Of a stretch of DNA of 64,000 nucleotides, positions 34,622 through 42,795 are shown piece after piece. Each line of letters opens with the position of its first letter. The first letter of the stretch is position 1. Position numbers and translations under genes: made by a program. Source of the DNA: JANWXR01 sp964608265 (GTDB lineage Bacteria; Chloroflexota; Anaerolineae; Anaerolineales; UBA6663); NCBI GenBank assembly GCA_964608265.1, contig CAZSNP010000016.1, positions 1 through 64,000 on the forward strand, in the 5' to 3' direction. The notes beneath the pieces were generated by a model that saw only the letters and a list, made by a program, of their open reading frames with translations, had not been told where the DNA came from and searched no databases.

Positions 34622-34990
34622 CTAGTCGAGGTCTTTGGCGTCGGGGTCGGCGTCGAGGGTGTGCAGGCGCTCGGGCATGTCCTCGAGCACATCCACCGTG
34701 TCGTGATTGAGTTCGGACATCATCGGCGCCAGCGGCGCGTGCGGGGGCAGGGTGATCCGGACCGGGGGCCGGGCCGGCGGGGTGCGGCGCGGGCGGATGT
34801 CGTCCCAGGCGCGTTTGGCGAGCACGCGCATGTCGCGGCTGAGCACGCCGACGTACGCGCCGCTGACCGAGTACACGTTGCAGTCCTCATCCACCCAGCC
34901 AATCCACTCCCCCAATTCATTGTACAGATAATGATCCACCAGCATGCCGGCCCAATGGCCGCGCGTCGTATACAGTGGGGTCTGTGCCAT
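34622..34990 (-). CDS. Small hypothetical protein with a beta-rich N-terminus
   Basis: 122 residues. The N-terminus has a repeating pattern (LYNELGEWIGWVDEDCNVYS then VSGAYVGVLSRD) suggesting a short all-beta domain; the rest is proline/arginine-rich and low complexity. Not assigned. ATG 34990 is chosen over earlier in-frame codons because a TATAAT lies seven bases before it. Confidence 0.65.
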   Translation of the reverse strand: MAQTPLYTTRGHWAGMLVDHYLYNELGEWIGWVDEDCNVYSVSGAYVGVLSRDMRVLAKRAWDDIRPRRTPPARPPVRITLPPHAPLAPMMSELNHDTVDVLEDMPERLHTLDADPDAKDLD

Positions 34991-34997
34991 GCCTCGC

Positions 34998-35003
34998 ATT
35001 ATA
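34998..35003 (-). promoter_or_regulatory. -10 box (TATAAT) for the small hypothetical gene
   Basis: Perfect minus-strand TATAAT seven bases upstream of ATG 34990, another apparently leaderless arrangement. Confidence 0.45.
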
Positions 35004-35068
35004 AGCACCCCGCGTGATGAACGGCGTGAAGATTAGGTTGGACTCAGTTTGCGAGCGGGTGGCGCGGG

Positions 35069-36223
35069 CTAAAGGCCGGCGGCGACGCGCCGATAAGCCT
35101 CGAGCAGGTGCTGGGCCGACGCGTGCCAGGTGAACCCCGCCGCGCGCCGGAAACCGCGGGCGATGAGGTCGGCGCGCGCGCCGTCGTCGGTGAGGGCGCG
35201 GTGGAGCGCCGCGGCCAGAGCGCGCACATCCGTGGGGGAAACGAGAAGGGCGGCGTCGCCCGCCACCTCGGGCAGGCAGGCGGCGGTGGACGTGACCACC
35301 GGTGTGCCGCAGGCCATCGCCTCGAGCAGCGGCAGCCCGAAGCCCTCGTACAGCGAAGGGTAGGCGACGACCCGCGCCGCCGAGTACAGCGCGGGCAGAT
35401 CGGCCTCCGCCACAAAGCCGGGGAAGAGCACGCGGCCAGCCAGCTTCAGCCGTTCGACCTCGGCGAAGATCGAATCAAACAGCCAACCCCTGCCGCCGGC
35501 GATGACCAACTTCACCTCGGCGATTTGCGCGGACAGATCGGCGAAGGCTTGCATGAGGCGGACGAGGTTTTTGCGTGGCTGTAACGTGCTGACCGAGAGG
35601 ATGAATGGCTCCGCGCCGAGGCGATACCGGGCGCGCACGGCGGCCAGCCGCGCCGGGTCGGTCACCGGATAGAACGTGGCCTCCACGCCGGGGTAGAGCA
35701 CGGTCACCTTCGCGGCCGGTGTCCGGTACAGCTCAATCAAGTCGTCCTTCGTGGCCTGTGAGTCGGCGAGGATGTGATCGGCGCGGGCGACTGAGCGCGG
35801 GACGACGGTGTTGAGGTAACTCAGCAGCGTCGGCGCAGCCGAGCCGGGATCGCGCACGAAGGACAGATCGTGCACGGTCAGCAGCGTGCGCGTGCGGCCC
35901 GCGACGGGCGGCAATGTGAAGTCGGGCGAATGAAAGACATCCAGCGGGCCGGTGATCGTCTGCACCGGCAGCGGCAGCCGGGCGCGGTGCCAGATGCGCG
36001 CCAGCCAGATATCGTGAAAGGGCAGGGCTCTGAGGCGGAAATTGGCTGGCAGCGGATTGGGTAACGGATGTAACGGAGGCCGGGCTGCGTAGAAGAGGCG
36101 GTAGTGATTGTGGTGATCAGCGGCGCTCAATGCGCGCAGCAACTCGCGCGTGTAGCGGCCGATGCCCGCGCCCTGCGCCACCGCCGAGGTCACGTCAATG
36201 CCGATGCGCAATCCGCCGTGCAC
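35069..36223 (-). CDS. Glycosyltransferase, GT4 family
   Basis: 384 residues of the GT-B fold. The C-terminal half carries FILSVSTLQPRKNLVRLMQA, LVIAGGRGW, RVLFPGFVAEADLPALYSAA and the nucleotide-sugar E-x7-E motif EGFGLPLLEAMACGTPVV. The first residues (GIDVTSAVAQGAGIGRYTREL) are the acceptor side. The start is a GTG. It lies at the downstream end of the polysaccharide cluster and would add a sugar to a lipid-linked or surface glycan. Confidence 0.9.
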   Translation of the reverse strand: MHGGLRIGIDVTSAVAQGAGIGRYTRELLRALSAADHHNHYRLFYAARPPLHPLPNPLPANFRLRALPFHDIWLARIWHRARLPLPVQTITGPLDVFHSPDFTLPPVAGRTRTLLTVHDLSFVRDPGSAAPTLLSYLNTVVPRSVARADHILADSQATKDDLIELYRTPAAKVTVLYPGVEATFYPVTDPARLAAVRARYRLGAEPFILSVSTLQPRKNLVRLMQAFADLSAQIAEVKLVIAGGRGWLFDSIFAEVERLKLAGRVLFPGFVAEADLPALYSAARVVAYPSLYEGFGLPLLEAMACGTPVVTSTAACLPEVAGDAALLVSPTDVRALAAALHRALTDDGARADLIARGFRRAAGFTWHASAQHLLEAYRRVAAGL

Positions 36224-36281
36224 AGAATCTTTCGCCCCGGGCGCCGGGGTGGCCGCGTGGACCGGGCGTGCCGTGTGAAGG

Positions 36282-36686
36282 CTAGCCTTCAGTCACCGGG
36301 GGCGCTTTGGGGCCGAGCGCGCGCCGCACGTGGTCAATCAGCGTCTTCGAGTTGATGGGCTTGGTGAGGAAGGCATCCGCCCCGGCCGATTGGCTTTCCA
36401 TCCGCGTCTTCTGGTCGGCCTTGGCGGTGAGGATGACGACGGGGAGGTTCTTGATGATTTCGCTGGAGCGCACTTTGCGCAGGATGGTGAAGCCGTTGAT
36501 GTCGGGCATCATCAGGTCGAGCAGGATCAAATCCGGCGTGCGGCCCTCCAGCCATTCCAGCGCTTCCTGGCCCGACAACACCGAATGAGCTTCGAAGCCG
36601 GCGTGCGACAACATCATCCGCATGATGTTCGCCAGGTCGGGATCGTCGTCTACGATGAGGATGGTGGGTTTAGTGTCGGCCGACAT
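36282..36686 (-). CDS. Single-domain response regulator (CheY-like)
   Basis: 134 residues, receiver domain only. VDDDPD supplies the acidic pair, LLDLMMP contains the phospho-acceptor Asp (about 55), ILTAKAD has the Thr switch and FLTKPIN the conserved Lys. No output domain. Its start overlaps the end of gtrA by 17 bases, so it is translated with the polysaccharide genes and may regulate them or act by protein-protein contact. No cognate kinase is adjacent. Confidence 0.92.
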   Translation of the reverse strand: MSADTKPTILIVDDDPDLANIMRMMLSHAGFEAHSVLSGQEALEWLEGRTPDLILLDLMMPDINGFTILRKVRSSEIIKNLPVVILTAKADQKTRMESQSAGADAFLTKPINSKTLIDHVRRALGPKAPPVTEG

Positions 36687-37236
36687 CGCGATAGGTCCAG
36701 TAGCGGTTGACGAAAAAGTTCCAGAACAGCAGCGCGCCCACCCGAGTCATGAGCGCGAGGTTTCCAGCGACGTTGAATTGTAATGCGGCGAGGGCCGTCG
36801 CGCCAATCAGACCGCGCCAAATCCCCAACGCAATCGAAAACACCGGCGCGCCGATGAGCAGGCCGGCCACGCTCACAATCGCGAACTTCGTGAGCTTTTT
36901 GGCCTGATTAGCTTCCCTGGCTTCGGGATAAATCCACATATAGTTCCACAGGAAGTTGCTGAGGACAGCCAGACAAAACGAAAACGATTGCTCGATGACT
37001 TCGGGATGGCCGGTGAAGTAAGCGCCGATCTGCGGCAAACCGGCGGGCAGGAGATTCAGCGCCACCCACGGGCCGATGAACAGCGCGTGCATGAGGTTGA
37101 AACTGCCGAGGTCAACGGCGAAGCCAACAGCGCCGACCATCAAGAACTTGATGAAGCGCTTGCGTTCTTTGGGCTGACTACGCGCCAGGGTGACGATACG
37201 GGTCAACGGCTTTGTCTCCGCCAGCGATGATAGCAT
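36670..37236 (-). CDS. GtrA-like membrane protein
   Basis: 188 residues with four transmembrane helices in the GtrA pattern: KFLMVGAVGFAVDLGSFNLM, FSFCLAVLSNFLWNYMWIYP, FAIVSVAGLLIGAPVFSIA and TRVGALLFWNFFVNRYWTY. GtrA proteins are thought to move lipid-linked sugars across the membrane. I start at ATG 37236, which has GGAG eight bases upstream; this overlaps the preceding O-antigen ligase gene by 59 bases. Confidence 0.88.
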   Translation of the reverse strand: MLSSLAETKPLTRIVTLARSQPKERKRFIKFLMVGAVGFAVDLGSFNLMHALFIGPWVALNLLPAGLPQIGAYFTGHPEVIEQSFSFCLAVLSNFLWNYMWIYPEAREANQAKKLTKFAIVSVAGLLIGAPVFSIALGIWRGLIGATALAALQFNVAGNLALMTRVGALLFWNFFVNRYWTYRDVGRH

Positions 37237-38629
37237 GAAGGACTCCGAGCCACGCGCCAAGCAATAAATCGGTGTTGTTGACGTGCAGGTTGTCTACCAG
37301 ATGATGCGTGAGCAAGTGCGCCCACACGCCCAACAACCCCAGCGCCAACCCGCGCCGCACACCCTCCGACCGGCGGAGGGTGCGAAACGTAAGGATAACG
37401 ACCCACAGCCACAAACCCCCATAGGCGGCTAGTCCTACCAGCCCGGTCTCGGCCCACATGTGCAGGTAGATATTGTGGGCGTGCCCGAGCGCGTTTGGCC
37501 AGTTGATCAGGCGATACTGTTCGTACGCGCCCACGTAGTTTCCCAGCCCCACGCCCCACCACGGGTTGGCCTCGATCATGTTTTGCGCGGCCTGCCAGTG
37601 CGCCAGCCGCTCCACCAGCGCGAAGTTCGCATCGTTGATGTTGATCCCGCGCACATCGCTGACATTGATGAAGTCGGTGATGTTGGCCAGCCGGGCGGTG
37701 ACACTGGCCGGGAGCAGGCCGGTTGCCGCGAGGGCAGCCACCGCGCCGATGACGCCGAGCACCAGCCCGGCCCCCAGCCACAGCCGCCGGGGCAGACACA
37801 TCGCCAGCACAATGATGGCCGCGCCGACCCCCAGCCACGCGCCGCGCGAAGCCGAGACGTAAATCGCGATGACGAGCAAGCCCGCCAGAAACAAGTAGCA
37901 GGCAGCAAGCAGCAGATTCCGCCAGCGATGCCGCTCCTGAAAGGCAATGCTCAGGTGGGCCAGGGCCAACCCGGCGGCCACCGGCCAGATCAACCCGAGG
38001 AAACCGCCGAAGGGATTGGGTTGCTCGAATGAGCCGTAAGCGCGGAAGAGGCCCTCGGCGACCTCGAAGCTCTCCGGGCCGGCGCCACGCCAGCGCCACT
38101 GCCACAGCCCCACGCCCGCCTGCAACACGCCCGAGAGCAGGATCGCGCCGATGACCCACCGCAACCGGCCACGCTTTGCTTCGGAATATGTGATGATGAG
38201 GACGAAGGCGACCTCGATCCACTTGATGACTTCATTGAGTCCATCGCGCCATGCAGCGGCCTGAAAGAGCGACAGCGCGCCCGCCCCGATCCACACAGAC
38301 AAGGGAAAAAGCAACTGAAGTTTAGGGAGGGTGATTTCACGCCGCAACGCGCCGCGCAGCAGCCAGCCGGCCAGGGCCAGCGCGAAAAAAATCTGGCCGA
38401 AGTCGTAGAGCGGGCCGACGCGCCCGGTCGCGGCCAGGTAAGCGCGCGTCGGCCCCAGCACAATCGCCGCGCCGAGGCCGATGGCCGGTTCCCGGATCGA
38501 AAGGGCCACCACCGCGCCGCCCACGATGAGCACGGCGCTGTATTCGATTGGCAGAAATGCGATGAGCAGGCTGCCAGGGAGTGCGGCTGCCAGGAGGTAA
38601 TTGGCGATTGGTAATTGCGCCCGCGTCAC
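37178..38629 (-). CDS. O-antigen ligase/polymerase-family membrane protein
   Basis: 483 residues, about 11-12 transmembrane helices. The Wzy_C region shows NPFGGFLGLIWPVAAGLALA, ASRGAWLGVGAAIIV and the periplasmic loop with MIEANPWWGVGLGNYVGAYEQY and NALGHAHNIYLHMWAETG, where GxG and His are typical of ligases. It would polymerise or ligate lipid-linked sugar chains. The start is a GTG with no strong ribosome-binding site, so the true start is uncertain. Confidence 0.87.
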   Translation of the reverse strand: MTRAQLPIANYLLAAALPGSLLIAFLPIEYSAVLIVGGAVVALSIREPAIGLGAAIVLGPTRAYLAATGRVGPLYDFGQIFFALALAGWLLRGALRREITLPKLQLLFPLSVWIGAGALSLFQAAAWRDGLNEVIKWIEVAFVLIITYSEAKRGRLRWVIGAILLSGVLQAGVGLWQWRWRGAGPESFEVAEGLFRAYGSFEQPNPFGGFLGLIWPVAAGLALAHLSIAFQERHRWRNLLLAACYLFLAGLLVIAIYVSASRGAWLGVGAAIIVLAMCLPRRLWLGAGLVLGVIGAVAALAATGLLPASVTARLANITDFINVSDVRGININDANFALVERLAHWQAAQNMIEANPWWGVGLGNYVGAYEQYRLINWPNALGHAHNIYLHMWAETGLVGLAAYGGLWLWVVILTFRTLRRSEGVRRGLALGLLGVWAHLLTHHLVDNLHVNNTDLLLGAWLGVLHAIIAGGDKAVDPYRHPGA

Positions 38630-38673
38630 GCTCGCACCCTATCTTCAATCTGCCAGTAACCCGTAACCAGGAA

Positions 38674-39630
38674 CTATCTCCCTATGACCCCACGGAAGTA
38701 TTCGATCGTCGTCGTAAGCCCGTCTTCGAGTTCGATCTTCGGCTCCCAGCCGAGCACGGCCCTGGCCTTGGAGATATCGGGGCGGCGTTGCTGCGGGTCG
38801 CCCGGGGTGCGGCCCTCGCCGACGAAGCGCAGCCCGCCGGGGTTGCCGGTGATGGTGTTGACGATCTCGGCGAACTCGCGGATGCTCATCTCGCGCGGGT
38901 TGCCGATGTTGGTCGGCAGGGTCTCGTTGGACATCAGCAGACGATAGATGCCCTCGACCAGATCAGACACGTAGCAGAAGCTGCGCGTCTGGGTGCCGTC
39001 GCCGTACACGGTGAGCGGCTCGCCGCGCAGCGCCTGCCCGACGAAGTTTGGCACCACCCGCCCATCATCCAACTGCATACGCGGGCCATACGTGTTGAAG
39101 ATGCGGACGATGCGCGTATCCACGCCGTGCGTGCGATGGTACGCCATGGTCAGCGCCTCGGCGAAGCGTTTGGCCTCGTCGTACACCGAGCGCGGCCCGA
39201 CCGGGTCGACGTGCCCCCAGTACGTTTCCTTCTGCGGATGTTCGAGCGGGTCGCCGTACACCTCCGAGGTCGAGGCGAGCATGAAGCGCGCGCCCTTGGC
39301 CTTGGCGACCCCGAGCGCGTTCAGCGTGCCAAGCGCGCCAACCTTGAGCGTTTGGATGGGCAGTTGCAGGTAACCGGTCGGCGCGGTTTTGCTCGGGCTG
39401 GCCGGCGAGGCCCAGTGCATCACCACCTCAATCGGCCCGTCAATGTAAATGTGCTCGGAGACGTTGTGCTTGATGAAGCGAAAGTCATCGCGGCCGGCGA
39501 GGTGCTGGATGTTGCGGGTGCTGCCGGTGATGAGGTTGTCCATCGCGATGACGCTGTGGCCCTCGGCCAGAAGCCGATCGCACAAGTGCGACCCGATGAA
39601 ACCCGCCCCGCCGGTGATGAGGATGCGCAT
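38674..39630 (-). CDS. UDP-glucuronate decarboxylase-like extended SDR
   Basis: 318 residues. NAD-binding GGAGFIGSHLCDRLL at the N-terminus, the catalytic TSEVYGDP and YDEAKRFAE (YxxxK intact), and the decarboxylase-type RIFNTYGPRM and RSFCYVSDLVEG. It most resembles UDP-xylose synthase, making UDP-xylose from UDP-glucuronate; related epimerases are possible. Start ATG 39630. It provides a nucleotide sugar for the adjacent glycosyltransferase genes. Confidence 0.88.
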   Translation of the reverse strand: MRILITGGAGFIGSHLCDRLLAEGHSVIAMDNLITGSTRNIQHLAGRDDFRFIKHNVSEHIYIDGPIEVVMHWASPASPSKTAPTGYLQLPIQTLKVGALGTLNALGVAKAKGARFMLASTSEVYGDPLEHPQKETYWGHVDPVGPRSVYDEAKRFAEALTMAYHRTHGVDTRIVRIFNTYGPRMQLDDGRVVPNFVGQALRGEPLTVYGDGTQTRSFCYVSDLVEGIYRLLMSNETLPTNIGNPREMSIREFAEIVNTITGNPGGLRFVGEGRTPGDPQQRRPDISKARAVLGWEPKIELEDGLTTTIEYFRGVIGR

Positions 39631-39653
39631 GGGAAACCCTTCGTCTTTTGAAT

Positions 39654-39687
39654 AGACCTTCGGGGTTTCCAAAAACCCCGAAGGTCT
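39654..39687 (-). repeat. Perfect 15-bp palindrome between polysaccharide genes
   Basis: AGACCTTCGGGGTTT (39654-39668), loop CCAA, AAACCCCGAAGGTCT (39673-39687). On the minus strand it is followed by ATTCAAAAG, not a T-run. It shares AGACC...GGTCTATT ends with the palindrome at 19991-20022, so it looks like a repeat family rather than an ordinary terminator. Confidence 0.6.
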
Positions 39688-39711
39688 TCGAACGCAAACG
39701 CCGCGATTCTA

Positions 39712-42700
39712 TCACGCAGCCTCGCGGCCAGCGCGCTGGATCAGGGCCAGCGCCAGCATGAACACAAACGCCAAATCAACAAGAAAGAATGAATGATCGA
39801 CCAGCCCGTGCGCGAGCATATCGGCGACGAGGGCCATCAGACCGATGGGTAGAGGCGACGCAGGCAGCGTCCGGGCGGCACGCCAAAACGCGGCCATCAA
39901 CCACACGCCGCACCCGAAGCCGAGCACGCCGAGACGGCTGAGGAAATCCAGCACGATGTTGTGCGGGTGCGAGAGGTTGGGCTCCTGCCACGCAGCGGGC
40001 AGGATGTAGAAGCCGCGATACGCATACAGAAAGTTATCCGGGCCGACGCCGAGCAACGGGTGATCGAGAAACATCCGCCACGCCGAGGCCCACAGGTTGA
40101 TGCGGAAGAAACCGGTGCCGGATTGCGGGTCGAGGGCGCCGGCGAAGCGCGGTAGCTGCGCGAGGAAGGGCAGGGCGATGACGGCCAGCGCCAGGCCCGC
40201 CGCCACCATCCCCGCGCCGCGCCGCCCCTGCCAGCCGATGATGATCACCGCCAGCGCCGCCGGAATCCCGAGCAGCAGCGCCCCGCGTGAAAAGCTGAGG
40301 ACGATTGCGAGGCCCATCACCAGCGAAGCGAGGCCGTGGAGCAGCCGGCGCAGTGGCGGCGTCGCCGTGCGTGGCGGCCCGATGACGACGACGGCCAGCG
40401 CCAGCGGCAGCGCGCGGCCCAAGTAGAGGCCGAGGTTGTTCGGCGAGCCATACACGCTGCGGATGCGGGCCACGCCCTCTTCGGTGACGATGAGGTTGGT
40501 CTGCGTCGCAAATTGATACAAACCGATGGCGGCCACCAGCACCGCGCCGAGGACGAAGAAGTCGGCGATGCGCCAAAGAGCTTTTGCGTCGAGCGGAGTG
40601 GCGCGGAGTAGAAAGTAGAAGGTTGCCGATCCCAGGAGGACGGTGCGGAATTCGTATACGGCCACCGCGCGTTGCGCGGCGTTGGCCGTGCTCAGCGCTG
40701 AGACAGTGAGTAGGGCGACGACGCCCCAATCAATAAAGGTCAGCCGTGGACGCTGCCACGCAGCGCGCTGGCGCAGCAGGGCCGGGCCGTGGCGCACCAT
40801 CCAGGCGCTGAAGGTCAACCACACCGAGAATTCGAGCACCGACGCGCCGCGCTCCCACAACATCCGCGGAAAGAGGAAGAACGGGATGAAGACGGCGATG
40901 AATGCCAGCGCGAGATCGAGGCGCGCATAGAACAGGATGAAAAGCGCTAGCAGCGCCACGACGGCGAGGACGAACGACGGCGAAAAGTAAAACAGCCCGG
41001 CGCTGAACGCGGTGACGAGGATGGGGACGGCATCGCCGAAGCGACGGGTGAAGGCGGTGACTTGTGTGTCGAAGGCGAGCCAGGCCGAAAGAAACACGAG
41101 GGTCGAAAGAAAAAACGTTGACAGCACCTGGCCCGTGTCGCCGAGGCGCTGCCACAACGAAGAAAGGCGCTGGCCGACGCCCCCCCACGCCAGCGCGCGG
41201 CCCGACCACCCCAGGCCCGCCGCGCTCAACACGCCCAGCGCGAGCAATCCGCCGACGGCGAGATGGAAATCGCCCGCCGGCAACCGACGCCCCACGCTGA
41301 AACCCGCCATCGCCCACTGATCCCACCCGCGCTCCGGCTCGATGATGGCCGTGTGCGCGACGTTCGGGTCGAGGCCCGAGGCGATGGGGATGACGGCGAC
41401 CTCCGGCTTGAGGGTGGGCGAGGTGAGGACGAGATACGCGCCGCGCCCGTCACGCGGCAGCAGGTTGGCGGGCGCGCCGTCCACCGTCACGTACAGATAA
41501 CCGCGATAGTCGCCGCGCCGCACGCGCAGGCCGAGGTCGCTGCCGTGAAATGCAAACGTGAGTCGCGCACTGGAGAATTGTTCGGGGATGTCGGCCCCGA
41601 GGTCGGAGAACTTCCACGCACCGGTGTATTGCGCAAACGGGTTGGGCGCGGGATAGTTTCCGGGCGGCGCGGTTACGGGTGATTGGAGGTTGGAGAGCGA
41701 TTGGCCCAGCGGCGTGAGTTGATTGTTCGTGTCGGCGAGGGCGAAACCCCAGCGCGGGTCGCCGGCGGGCGCGCTGGGTTGATAGTTCTCGAGCGCCAAC
41801 GGCCCGGCCCACGGCCACTCCTGCGCGGCGCGTTCGTAAGCGCTGCGGGTGTATTCAACTTGTTGTTCGGGTGTGGCTTTGCCCCAGGGCGAATCCAATG
41901 TGTTCCATCCAAAATTGCTCGCCCAAAGCTGCTTATGTCCATCGCCGTTGCGCACCATCACCTCGCGCAGGAGCGTGAAGCGCGAGAAGTTGAGGAGGTG
42001 CGCATCGGCCTGCCGATCATCGGGCCCGGTGTAGAAGCCGTACGGCTTGCCCGCCGCCGCATCGAAGGAGTGATGCGCGCCGAGGTCGTACAGTTGCTGC
42101 AGATAGAGCAGGTCGCTGATGTTCTCCGGCCCGGCCTCGGTGGTGGGCGCGAGCGCGGCGGCAAGGACGGTGGCGGTCGGGTCGGCGGCGTGGATGGCGG
42201 CGTAGGCTGCCTGTAGCAGCGCACCGTACCCCGCCGCAGACGGCGGCCCGCCCCACGCCGCGCTCAGGTTAGGCTCATCACCGATTTGGTAAACATCAAT
42301 CCGGTCGCGATAGCGCGCGGCGAACTCGGCCACCTGTGCGCCATAATAGTCGGCAGGGTGCTCAACGGAGGCGGACAGCACGGCGATAATGCTTTTGCCG
42401 CGGGCCGACACTGTGTTTACGATGAGGTCGTAGCCGTCATACGGGCTGCGTTTGTGAACGACACCGGGCGGATCAATGACAAATCCGTGCCGCAGCCAGC
42501 CGAAAGACGGCAGGCGATCGAGCGCCGTGTTGATCTCAGCCTCGCTCGGCGCGGGGAAGGCGACATTGACTGCGCGCAGATTGGCCGGGCGTGGGTCCAG
42601 TGAGGGATCGGGCAGGCCGTCCACCGCTCCGAAGACCTGCGCGCCGCGTTGATGCAGGACGGCGGCCAGCCCGAGCAGCGAGCCACACAGCAACACCGCG

Positions 42701-42726
42701 CTGAGTATAAAGAGGACTCGTTTCAT
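39712..42726 (-). CDS. Glycosidase-like domain fused to an O-antigen ligase-type membrane protein
   Basis: 1004 residues. A signal-anchor helix leads into an extracytoplasmic TIM-barrel-like domain (about residues 50-350): VYQIGDEPNLSAAWGG carries the acid/base-like Glu151, but the nucleophile strand reads LWASNFGWNT with Asn271 where clan-A glycosidases have Glu. A beta-sandwich-like region (about 365-480) follows. From about residue 490 to the end there are about 12 transmembrane helices with an O-antigen ligase (Wzy_C) core: SFSRGALLLGIPAALAV and MFLDHPLLGVGPDNFLYAYRG, NLSHPHNIVLDFLSRLG. It may bind glycan outside the membrane while polymerising it. It lies downstream of two lipoprotein genes. 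Confidence 0.85.
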   Translation of the reverse strand: MKRVLFILSAVLLCGSLLGLAAVLHQRGAQVFGAVDGLPDPSLDPRPANLRAVNVAFPAPSEAEINTALDRLPSFGWLRHGFVIDPPGVVHKRSPYDGYDLIVNTVSARGKSIIAVLSASVEHPADYYGAQVAEFAARYRDRIDVYQIGDEPNLSAAWGGPPSAAGYGALLQAAYAAIHAADPTATVLAAALAPTTEAGPENISDLLYLQQLYDLGAHHSFDAAAGKPYGFYTGPDDRQADAHLLNFSRFTLLREVMVRNGDGHKQLWASNFGWNTLDSPWGKATPEQQVEYTRSAYERAAQEWPWAGPLALENYQPSAPAGDPRWGFALADTNNQLTPLGQSLSNLQSPVTAPPGNYPAPNPFAQYTGAWKFSDLGADIPEQFSSARLTFAFHGSDLGLRVRRGDYRGYLYVTVDGAPANLLPRDGRGAYLVLTSPTLKPEVAVIPIASGLDPNVAHTAIIEPERGWDQWAMAGFSVGRRLPAGDFHLAVGGLLALGVLSAAGLGWSGRALAWGGVGQRLSSLWQRLGDTGQVLSTFFLSTLVFLSAWLAFDTQVTAFTRRFGDAVPILVTAFSAGLFYFSPSFVLAVVALLALFILFYARLDLALAFIAVFIPFFLFPRMLWERGASVLEFSVWLTFSAWMVRHGPALLRQRAAWQRPRLTFIDWGVVALLTVSALSTANAAQRAVAVYEFRTVLLGSATFYFLLRATPLDAKALWRIADFFVLGAVLVAAIGLYQFATQTNLIVTEEGVARIRSVYGSPNNLGLYLGRALPLALAVVVIGPPRTATPPLRRLLHGLASLVMGLAIVLSFSRGALLLGIPAALAVIIIGWQGRRGAGMVAAGLALAVIALPFLAQLPRFAGALDPQSGTGFFRINLWASAWRMFLDHPLLGVGPDNFLYAYRGFYILPAAWQEPNLSHPHNIVLDFLSRLGVLGFGCGVWLMAAFWRAARTLPASPLPIGLMALVADMLAHGLVDHSFFLVDLAFVFMLALALIQRAGREAA

Positions 42727-42795
42727 TGCGTGCCGCGTGAAACGCGAAACGTCAGGGCGCGGTTCCCCTCACGCCTCAACGTCATCCTTCACGAG

